64,000 nucleotides of DNA, taken from contig CM039462.1 in NCBI GenBank assembly GCA_022414725.1, positions 47,514,685 through 47,578,684 on the forward strand. The letters are read 5' to 3'. Made by a program: the position numbers and the translations under genes. A model generated the notes under the pieces. That model made no database searches, was not told the DNA's origin, and saw only the letters and a program-made list of their open reading frames with translations. Shown here piece by piece: positions 33,240-44,885 of the stretch (position 1 is the first letter of the stretch; each line of letters opens with the position of its first letter). Source of the DNA: Microglena sp. YARC. Its lineage: Eukaryota > Chlorophyta > Chlorophyceae > Chlamydomonadales > Chlamydomonadaceae.

Positions 33240-33610
33240 CCCGACTACGCATTGGTTGGTTATGGTTGGTTGTGGTTGGTTGTCTCCCAGTGCTGAGTTC
33301 TGTGTGGTTGGTTGTGGTTGGTTGTGGTTGGTTGTCCCCCAGTGCTGAGTTCTGTGCAGTTGGTTGTGGTTGGTTGTGGTTGGTTGTCCCCCAGTGCTGA
33401 GTTCTGTATGGTTGGTTGTGGTTGGTTGTGGTTGGTTGTCCCCCAGTGCTGAGTTCTGTGTGGTTGGTTGTGGTTGGTTATGGTTGGTTGTCCCCCAGTG
33501 CTGAGATCTGTGTGGTTGGTTGTGGTTGGTTGAGGTTGTTTGTCCCCCAGTGCTGAGTTCTTTGTGGTTGGTTGTGGTTGGTCATCCCCCAGAGCTGAGT
33601 TCTGTATACG
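33240..33610 (-). repeat. Acceptor-edge copies of peptidase exon 10
   Basis: Seven copies at about 50-bp spacing give on the minus strand a CAG acceptor followed by AACTCAGCACTGGGGGA (Asn-Ser start) and then CCAACCACAACC-type filler. Unusually, they lie beyond both copies of the longer exon 10. They continue, with the larger duplication, around 34150-34260. Confidence 0.75.
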
Positions 33611-33954
33611 ACTGACAAGGCAGCAAGCTTAGTGGTTCGGGGTCAGGGTTTGATAATAGTTCCGTGTGGTTGGTTGTGGTTGGTCATTCCCCATTGCTGA
33701 AATCTGTGTACAGATGGCAAGGCATCAAGCTTAGTGGTTAGGGGTCAGGTATTTGGGCCAGGATTCAGTGGGGTTGGGTTGGGTTGGGTTGGGTTGGGTT
33801 GGGTTTGGGTTGGGTTGGGTTGGGTTGGGTTGGGTTGGGTGGGGTGAGGTGGGATTCAGTGGAGTGGGGTTGGGTGGGGTGGGGTGGGGTGGATTCAGTG
33901 GGGTGAGTGGGGTGGGGTGGGGGGTGGGGTGGGGGGGTGGGGGGCAAGGGTGCC

Positions 33955-34073
33955 TGTATCACAATTGCACCTGCTGTTCTGCACGTGCTACTTCCCCTCT
34001 TTATGCGAATGTATCATTTTTCTACACAAGAGGAAGAACTGGCCGAGGCGGGGTCATCCCACAGAGCTGAGTT
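33955..34073 (-). pseudogene. Peptidase exon 10, copy 2 (decayed)
   Basis: After a tacacag acceptor the frame starts AAC TCA, the Asn-Ser of the catalytic NSWG segment. It later reads SCVEK, stop, then YIRIKRGSSTCRTAGAI, which matches the C-terminal WGE.GYIRIKRG region of papain enzymes in the same frame. Three single-base G-to-T changes explain the damage: Trp to Cys, Gly to Val and Gly to TGA. The exon would end translation about 20 codons early. Confidence 0.75.
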
Positions 34074-34565
34074 CTGTGTACGGTTGTTTGGCTGTGGTTG
34101 GTTGTGGTTGGTTATGGTTGGTTGTGGTTGGTTGTGGTTGGTTGCCTCCCAGTGCTGAGATCTGTGTGGTTGGTTGTGGTTGGTTGAGGTTGGTTGCCCC
34201 CCAGTGCTGAGTTCTGTGTGGTTGGTTGTGGTTGGTCATCCCCCAGAGCTGAGTTCTGTATACGACTGACAAGGCAGCAAGCTTAGTGGTTCGGGGTCAG
34301 GGTTTGATAATAGTTCCGTGTGGTTGGTTGTGGTTGGTCATTCCTCATTGCTGAAATCTGTGTACAGATGGCAAGGCATCAAGCTTAGTGGTTAGGGGTC
34401 AGGTATTTGGGCCAGGATTCAGTGGGGTTGGGTTGGGTTGGGTTGGGTTGGGTTGGGTTGGGTTGGGTTGGGTTGGGTGGGGTGGGATTCAGTGGAGTGG
34501 GGTTGGGTGGGGTGGGGTGGGGTGGAGTTGGGTGGGGTGGGGGTGAGGGTGAGGGTGGGGGGGCA

Positions 34566-34688
34566 AGGGTGCCTGTATCACAATTGCACCTGCTGTTCTG
34601 CACGTGCTACTTCCCCTCTTTATGCGAATGTATCATTTTTCTACACAAGAGGAAGAACCGGCAGAGGTCCATCCCCCAGTTCTGTGTT
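34566..34688 (-). pseudogene. Peptidase exon 10, copy 1 (decayed)
   Basis: This copy lies directly downstream of exon 9 with a ctacag acceptor and starts AAC ACA GAA. A 4-base deletion relative to copy 2 shifts the frame. It keeps the same YIRIKRGSSTC segment and the same TGA. Both copies share the damaging changes, so decay came before the duplication. Confidence 0.7.
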
Positions 34689-34855
34689 CTGTAGACTCTA
34701 GTTTCTGCAGATAAATATGGTAGATATACATTCCAAATCAAAACAAAACAAAAACAAACAAAGATATGGAATTATAAAACAGATATGGAATTATGAAAGA
34801 TACATGGAAATATAAAACATATACGGAATTATGAAAAATATATGGAATTACTTGC

Positions 34856-34973
34856 CTTGGCAAGCCAGTAGGGTGTTCCATCATCGGCATCTCCATAACC
34901 CACGATGGTGATGGCATGGTTCAATGACTCATCATTCCCACAATCATCGTAAGGGGATTCAAATATGCCGCCG
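34856..34973 (-). CDS. Peptidase exon 9 (catalytic His)
   Basis: A 118-nt exon after a gttgcag acceptor, joining in phase 2 to exon 8 (AG|C, Ser). It encodes [13 protein letters not shown], then [13 protein letters not shown], then DGTPYWLAK. The LNHA His (codon at 34918-34916) is the catalytic His and YWLAK precedes the Asn segment. The donor is gcaagt after AAG, a GC-AG type splice site with otherwise ideal consensus. Confidence 0.92.
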
Positions 34974-37900
34974 CTGCAACGAAAAAAGGGGTCAAGGCAC
35001 AGTGGAAAGAATTGTAGGGCCAGGCTTCAGGGGTCAAGTAAAGGGTGTGTTTGACCCTTTTCCACACATGTTGCTTGTTCACACTTTTCAAACATTTTCA
35101 CACGTTTTTACCCTTTTCCACACATGTTGCTTGTTCACACTTTTCAAACATTTTCACACGTTTTGACACTTTTCCACACATGTTGCTTGTTCACACTTAT
35201 CAAAAAAATTCACACGTTTTGACACTTTTCCACACATGTTGCTTGTTCACACTTTTCAAAAAATTTCACACGTTTTGACACTTTTCCACACATGTGTCCC
35301 CTATTTATGCGCTTTTTTGGCAGCCTGTCCCCACAGTCAGTAAAGTGAAATTTAAAACAGCACTACCACCACTATCATCACCACCTCCACCACCATCATA
35401 ACCACCATCACCACCACCACCACCACCGTCATCACCATCATCTCCACCACCATCATCACCACCATCATCACCACCATCACCATCACCATCACCACCACCA
35501 CTATCACCATCATCATCACCACCACCACAGCACCATCATCATCATCATCATCCTCACCATCACAACCACCATGACCATCACCATCATCATCACCACCACC
35601 ATCATCATCACCACCATCGCCATCATCACCACCACCACCACCATCACCACCACCATCACCACCACCATCATCATTATCACCACCACCACTATCACCATCA
35701 TCATCATCATCATCATCATCATCACAACCACCATTACCCTCACCATCATCATCACCACCACCATCGTCATCATCATCACCACCAGCACCATCATCACCAC
35801 CACTACCCTCACCATCATCATCACCACCACCATCATACCTATATTGCTCAAACTCGGGTGTCATTTCAATGTAGACTGGGATTGGTTGATTGCACACCGC
35901 CTGTGCCAATAGGACCAGCAATGAAATCAGTGTGCTTAAGGTACTGGGTACTCCATCCAACCCAACCCAACCATGTGCATAAGGTGCATAGGGCATATAA
36001 GTAGGGATCAACAATATGATATCATATGATATCATGTCATCATATGATATCATATGATGCCGCCGGTCTGACTAGGTAACTTTGGCCTGGGGCATCAAAT
36101 CATATGCTATTAAATCATATGAATTGTGTATGATATCATATGATATCATACTCTACTTTGGTCAACATCATATGATTTGCCATTCCCTACATATAAGGTA
36201 TTACGTTATATAAGGCATGTGATAAGGTACATAGGGCATTCCTTAAAACTAGTATTCTCTTTGCAGGTGCAAAGCTTCTACAGTGCTTATAAGCAACTAG
36301 GCTTCTAGCTCTTAGCTTCTAGCTAGCTTCTACTTGTATGCATTTCAAGGTATTCAGTTATATAAGGCATGTGATAAGGTACATAGGGCATGTACGGTAG
36401 TACGTTATACACGGCATGTGATAAGGTACATAGGGCATATACGGTAGTACGTTATATAGGGCATGTGATAAGGTACATAGGGCATATACGGTAGTACGTT
36501 ATATAGGGCATGTGATAAGGTACATAGGGCATATACGGTAGTACGTTATACACGGCATGTGATAAGGTACATAGGGCATATACGGTAGTACGTTATACAC
36601 GGCATGTGATAAGGTACATAGGGCATATACGGTAGTACGTTATATAGGGCATGTGATAAGGTACATAGGACATATACGGTAGTACGTTATACACGGCATG
36701 TGATAAGGTACATAGGGCATATACGGTAGTACGTTATACACGGCATGTGATAAGGTACATAGGGCATATACGGTAGTACGTTATATAGGGCATGTGATAA
36801 GGTACATAGGGCATATACGGTAGTACGTTATATACGGCATGTGATAAGGTACATAGGGAATATACGATAGTACGTTATATAAGGCATGTGATAAGGTACA
36901 TAGGGCATATACGATAGTACGTTATACACAGCATGTGATAAGGTACATAGGGCATATACGGTAGTACGTTATATAGGGCATGTGATAAGGTACATAGGGC
37001 ATATACGGTAGTACGTTATACACGGCATGTGATAAGGTACATAGGGCATATACGGTAGTACGTTATACACATAGGGCATGTGATAAGGTACATAGGGCAT
37101 ATACGGTAGTACGTTATATACGGCATGTGATAAGGTACATAGGGCAACGGTACGTTATATACATGTGATAAGGTATACGGTAGTACGTTATACACGGCAT
37201 GTGATATAGGGTACGTTATATAGGGGATAAATACATAGGGCATATACGGTACGTATATAGGGCATGTGATAAGGTACATAGGGCATATACGGTAGTACAT
37301 ACGTTATACACGGCATGTGATAAGGTACATAGGGCATATACGGTAGTACGTTATATAGGGCATGTGATAAGGTACATAGGGCATATACGGTAGTACGTTA
37401 TATAGGGCATGTGATAAGGTACATAGGGCATATACATAGGGTAGTACGTTATACACGGCATGTGATAAGGTACATAGGGCATATACGGTATAGTACGTTA
37501 TATACGGCATGTGATAAGGTACATTAGGGCATATACGGTAGTACGTTATATGGGCATGTGATAAGGTACATAGGGGTATATACGGTAGTACGTTATATAC
37601 GGCATGTGATAAGGTACATAGGGCATATACGGTAGTACGTTATACACGGCATGTGATAAGGTACATAGGGCATATACGGTAGTACGTTATACACGGCATG
37701 TGATAAGGTACATAGGGCATATACGGTAGTACGTTATATACGGCATGTGATAAGGTACATAGGGCATATACGGTAGTACGTTATACACGGCATGTGATAA
37801 GGTACATAGGGCATATACGGTAGTACGTTATATAGGGCATGTGATAAGGTACATAGGGCATATACGGTAGTACGTTTATACACGGCATGTGATAAGGTAC

Positions 37901-40900
37901 ATAGGGCATATACGGTAGTACGTTATATACGGCATGTGATAAGGTACATAGGGCATATACGGTAGTACGTTATATAGGGCATGTGATAAGGTACATAGGG
38001 CATATACGGTAGTACGTTATATAGGGCATGTGATAAGGTACATAGGGCATATACGGTAGTACGTTATATAGGGCATGTGATAAGGTACATAGGGCATATA
38101 CGGTAGTACGTTATACACGGCATGTGATAAGGTACATAGGGCATATACGGTAGTACGTTATACAGGGCATGTGATAAGGTACATAGGGCATATACGGTAG
38201 TACGTTATACACGGCATGTGATAAGGTACATAGGGCATATACGGTAGTACGTTATATAGGGCATGTGATAAGGTACATAGGGCATATACGGTAGTACGTT
38301 ATACACGGCATGTGATAAGGTACATAGGGCATATACGGTAGTACGTTATATAGGGCATGTGATAAGGTACATAGGGCATATACGGTAGTACGTTATACAC
38401 GGCATGTGATAAGGTACATAGGGCATATACGGTAGTACGTTATACACGGCATGTGATAAGGTACATAGGGCATATACGGTAGTACGTTATATACGGCATG
38501 TGATAAGGTACATAGGGCATGTACGGTAGTACGTTATACAGGGCATGTGATAAGGTACATAGGGCATATACGATAGTACGTTATATAGGGCATGTGATAA
38601 GGTACATAGGGCATATACGGTAGTACGTTATACACGGCATGTGATAAGGTACATAGGGCATATACGGTAGTACTTTATATAACGGCATGTGATAAGGTTT
38701 ACGGCATAGGGCATATACAGGTAGTACATAGGGTTACGAGGTACCGGCATTGTGATAAGGTACATAGGGCATTATACGGTAGTAACGCTTAGATATACAC
38801 GGCATGTGATAATAAGGGTACATAGGGGCATATACGGTAGTTATACGTTATATAGGGCATGTGATAAGGTACATAGGGCATATACGGTAGTACGTTATAC
38901 GGCATGTGATAAGGGTACATAGGGCATATACGGTAGTACGTTATACGGTACGGCATGTTTATATACGGCATGTGATAAGGTACATAGGGCATGTACGTTA
39001 TATACATGTGATAAGGTAGGTACGTTATATAGGGCGGTAGTACGTTATACCACGGCATGTGATAAGGTACATAGGGCATATACGGGTAGTACGTTATATA
39101 GGGCATGTGATAAGGTACATAGGGCATTGATAATATTACGGTAGTACGTTATACACGGCATGTGATAAGGTACATAAGGGCATATACGGTAGTACGTTAT
39201 ACGGCATGTGAGTAAGGTACATAGGGCATATACGGTAGTACGTTATACACGGCATGTGATAAGGTACATAGGGCATATACATGGGTAAGTACGTATACAC
39301 GGGCATGTCAGGGATAAGGTACATAGGGCATGTACGGTAGTACGTTATACACGGCATGTGATAAGTACATAGGGCATATACGGTAATACATTATATACGG
39401 CATGTGATAAGGTACATAGGGCATGTACGGTAGTTATATACGTAGACATATATACGTTATACACGGCATGTGATAAGGTACATAGGGCATATACGGTAGT
39501 ACGTTATACACGGCATGTGATAAGGTACATAGGGCATGTACGGTAGTACGTTATACACGGCATGTGATAAGGTACATAGGGCATATACGGTAGTACGTTA
39601 TACACGGCATGTGATAAGGTACATAGGGCATTTACGGTAGTACGTTATACACGGCATGTGATAAGTACATAGGGCATATACGGTAATACATTATATACGG
39701 CATGTGATAAGGTACATAGGGCATGTACGGTAGTACGTTATATAGGGCATGTGATAAGGTACATAGGGCATATACGGTAGTACGTTATATAGGGCATGTG
39801 ATAAGGTACATAGGGCATATACGGTAGTACGTTGTACACGGCATGTGAAAAGGTACATTAGGAAAAAACGGTAGTACGTTATACACGGCATGTGATAAGG
39901 TACATAGGGCATATACGGTAGTACGTTATATAGGGCATGTGATAAGGTACATAGGGCATATACGGTAGTACGTTATACACGGCATGTGATAAGGTACATA
40001 GGGCATATACGGTAGTACGTTATACACGGCATGTGATAAGGTACATAGGGCATATACGGTAGTACGTTATACACGGCATGTGATAAGTACATAGGGCATA
40101 TACGGTAATACATTATATACGGCATGTGATAAGGTACATAGGGCATGTACGGTAGTACGTTATATAGGGCATGTGATAAGGTACATAGGGAATATACGAT
40201 AGTACGTTATATAGGGCATGTGATAAGTACACAATAGGGCATATACGGTAGTACGTTATATACGGCATTGATAAGGTGGGTATAGGGCACAGTACGTTAT
40301 ACGGCATAGTACGGTACAATATAGCGGCATGTGATAGGTACAGTAGGGCATATACGGTAGTACATAGCGGCATGTGATAAGGTACATAGGGCATATACGG
40401 TAGTACGTTATACACGGCATGTGATAAGGTACATAGGGCATATACGGTAGTACGTTATATACGGCATGTGATAAGGTACATAGGGCATGTACGGTAGTAC
40501 GTTATACACGGCATGTGATAAGGTACATAGGGAATATACGATAGTACGTTATATAGGGCATGTGATAAGGTACATAGGGCATATACGGTAGTACGTTATA
40601 CACGGCATGCGATAAGGTACATAGGGCATTTACGGTAGTACGTTATATAGGGCATGTGATAAGGTACATAGGGCATATACGATAGTATGTTATATAGGGG
40701 CATATATAGTGATAAGGTACATAGGGCATATACGGTAGTACGTTATACACGGCATGTGATAAGGTACATAGGGCATATACGGTAGTACGTTATACACGGC
40801 ATGTGATAAGGTACATAGGGCATATACGGTAGTACGTTATATAGGGCATGTGATAAAGTAGGGCATATACGGTAGTACGTTATATAGGGCATGTGATAAG

Positions 40901-43900
40901 GTACATAGGGCATATACGATAGTACGTTATACACAGCATGTGATAAGTACATAGGGCATATACGGTAGTACGTTATATAGGGCATGTGATTACATAGGGC
41001 ATATACGGTAGTACGTTATACACGGCATGTGATAAGGTACATAGGGCATATACGGTAGTACGTTATACACGGCATGTGATAAGGTACATAGGGCATATAC
41101 GGTAGTACGTTATACACGGCATGTGATAAAGTAGGGCATATACGGTAGTACGTTATATAGGGCATGTGATAAGGTACATAGGGCATATACGGTAGTACGT
41201 TATACACAGCATGTGATAAGTACATAGGGCATATACGGTAGTACGTTATATAGGGCATGTGATAAGGTACATAGGGCATATACGGTAGTACGTTATACAC
41301 GGCATGTGATAAGGTACATAGGGCATATACGGTTGTACGTTATACACGGCATGTGATAAGGTACATAGGGCATATACGGTAGTACGTTATACACGGCATG
41401 TGATAAGGTACATAGGGCATATACGGTAGTACGTTATACACGGCATGTGATAAGGTACATAGGGCATATACGGTAGTACGTTATATAGGGCATGTGATAA
41501 GGTAGGGCATATACGGTAGTACGTTATATAGGGCATGTGATAAGGTACATAGGGCATTCCTTAAAGCTAATATTTTCTTTGCAGGAGCTTCTACATTGCT
41601 TCTAAGCAACTGGGTGGGAGATGGGATGTGGTGGGGTGGGGTAGGGGGTGGGATGCACTACTGATATTTGGATGCCACACCTGGTCATGGAGTGAACAGG
41701 GAGGGCAGAGGTCGCATCAGGGTCCTAGATCGTAGCTTCTAGCTAGCTTCTACTTGTATGCATTTTAAGTTATTCAGTTATATAATGCATGTGATAAGGT
41801 ACATAGGGCATACAAGGTATTCAAGTATATAATGCATGGGATAAGGTACATAGGGCATACAAGGTATTCAAGTATATCATGCACGGGATAAGGTACATAG
41901 GGCATACAAGGTATTCAAGCATATAATGCATGGGATAAGGTACATAGGGCATACAAGGTATTCAAGCATATAATGCATGGGATAAGGTACATAGGGCATA
42001 CAAGGTATTCAAGCATATAATGCATGGGATAAGGTACATAGGGCATACAAGGTATTCAAGCATATAATGCATGGGATAAGGTGTATCACACACATCATTC
42101 ACCTACTAATATGATCCATGCCCACATGCACCAAAACAATTATGCATGAGCATAAATCATTCCCTTAATACAAATCATGATCATCGCACTCATCATTCAC
42201 ATACTAATACAATCCATGCCCGCATGCACCAACATAAATCATGCCCCTCATACTAACCATGCACATGATACATGTAATGCACATCATGACCATCAGTCAC
42301 ATACACCATGCCCACATGCACCTACATACATCATGCATTCAACTTTACCATGCACATCATGCCCATCATTCACATACACCATGCCCACATGCACCTACAT
42401 ACATCATGCATTCAACTTTACCATGCCCATCATGCCCATCATTCACATACACCATGCCCACATGCACCTACACACAGCATGCACCAATCAATCACATCAA
42501 TCACATCATGCCCATAGCTCATGCCCATGCATACCCTTCATAAAGCATGCCCTTTGTCAGCCTTCGTGCACAAAATGCACATCAGTCACACACACCATGC
42601 CCGCATGCACCTACATACATCGCGCACCTAAATAAATCATGCATGCACATCGTGACCATCAATCACGTGCACCATGCCCAGATGCACCTGCAAACATCAT
42701 TCACCAATCAATCACATCAATCACATCATGCCCATAGCTCATGCCCAAACATACTCTTCATAAATAATGCATGCACATCGTGACCATCAATCACACACAC
42801 CATGCCCACATGCACCTACAAATATCATGCAACAATCAATCACATCAATCACATCATGCCCATAGCTCATGCCCATACATACCCTTCATAAATCATGCCC
42901 TTCATGCAAAACATGCACGTAGCTAACGCTCATGCTTACACTTCATAAAGCATGCCCTTTGTCAGCCTTCGGGCACATCACGACCATCATTCACACACAC
43001 CATGCCCGCATGCACCTACATACATCGCGCACCTAAATAAATCATGCATGAACATCGTGACCATCAAGCACGTGCACGATGCCCACATGCGCCTACATTA
43101 ATCATGCCCATCATGCACATAGCTCATGCCCTTACATACCCTTCATAAATCATGCCCTTCGTAAATCAATCACTTCATAAATCATACCCTTTGTGCAAAA
43201 AATACAAAATACAAAATACAAGACACAAAATACAAAACACAAAATACAAAATACAAAATACAAAATACAAAACACAAAATACAAAATACAAAACACAAAA
43301 TACAAAATACAAAACACAAAATACAAAATACAAAATATAAAATACAAAACACAAAATACAAAATACAAAACACAAAATACAAAATACAAAACACAAAATA
43401 CAAAATACAAAACACAAAATACAAAATACACATCATGCACATCATTCATATACACTATGTCACACCACCGACAGCAGTGACGCTTAGTTTTCTGGAACAT
43501 AGCCTAAGTAGAACATGTAATGTAATGTAATGTAATGTAATGTAATGTAATGTAATGTAATGTAATGTAATGTAATGTAATGTAATGTAATAGCCGAACA
43601 AATGGACTCCAACATCACTGGTACTCTCCAAACCCTTTGTGTGTGCATCTTGCCTCACTATCTCTCTTTTCAATTCAAAAAAACTAAATACAAAAATAAA
43701 TAATGCAATTTAAATCATGCTCACCAACAGCAGTGACTCTTCGTTTTCTGGCACATAGCCGAAAAGATGGACTTCGACATCGTTGGTGGTCTCCAAACCC
43801 CGTGTGCGTGTGCACCTGGCCTCACTCGCCGTGTATGGAAATTTTTCCTCTAGTGTGAGCGGGTTGTCCCTCATGTAAAAGAAAGAGTCTCGCACATCTC

Positions 43901-44826
43901 TGGTTGGGTTACAAAGTTTGGCTTGGCTTAGTTTGCTTTGCTTTGCTTTGCTTTCTCTTTGGTTTGGTTTGGCTTGGGTTGTTTTTGTTATGCTAGGGTT
44001 GGGTTTGGTTTGGCTTGGCTTAGTTTGCTTTGCTTTGCTTTCTCTTTGGTTTGGTTTGGCTTGGGTTGGTTTTGTTATGCTAGGGTTGGGTTTGGTTTGG
44101 TAGGGTTTCTCTTGTTTTGGTTTGGTATGGGTTTCTCGTGGCTTGGTTTGCTTTGGGTTGGGTTTCTTATGGTGTGGTTTAAGTTGTGTTGTTAGCCCGT
44201 GTGCGTGTGTGTGCACCTGGCCTCACTAGCTGTGTGTGGGAAGTACACCTCTAGTGTGAGCGGGTTGTCCCTCATGTAAAAGAAAGAGTCTCGAACATCT
44301 CAGGTAGGGTTTTTAAGTTTGGATTGGGTTGGGTTGGCTTGGCTTGGCTTGGCTTGGCTTGGCTTGGGTTAGTTTAGTTTAGCTTAGTTTTATTTGATTT
44401 GGTTTGGTTTCTCTTTTTACAGCTGAGTGGCTGACCAGTACCACAGCATCTCCAATCAACCTCCAACTAACCAGTAGTTTTTTGTTGAGTGATTGATTCA
44501 TTTCTTGTTTGATTATTTATATGTTTATTTACTTATTAATTTAGCATTAAACAAAGCTCACCCTCCATTGAAGCATCCTGTAGCTCTCAGATAATCACAG
44601 CTGACCAGCACCACAGCATCTCCAACCAACCTCCAACCAATCCTCAACTAACCAGTAGTTTTTTTAGTGATTTATTTATTTTTGTTTACTTATTAATTTA
44701 GCATTAAACAAAGCTCACCCTCCATCGAAGCATCCTGTATCTCTCGGATCATCACAGCTGGCCAGCACCACAGCATCTCCAACCAACCTCCAACCAATTT
44801 CCAACAAATCTTCAACTAACCAGTAG

Positions 44827-44885
<59 letters not shown>

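Larger units (their letters stand above)
33620..34690. repeat. 640-bp segmental duplication carrying exon 10
   Basis: The segment 33600-34050 recurs at 34245-34680: the same 'cgactgacaaggcagcaagc' start, the same (ggttg)n block and the same coding remnant. The two copies differ mainly in the length of the G/T-rich tract. Confidence 0.88.

Noticed and set aside
36190..42080. Possible CRISPR array
   Set aside because: The 47-bp units are contiguous, without unique spacers, and lie in an intron of a eukaryotic gene.
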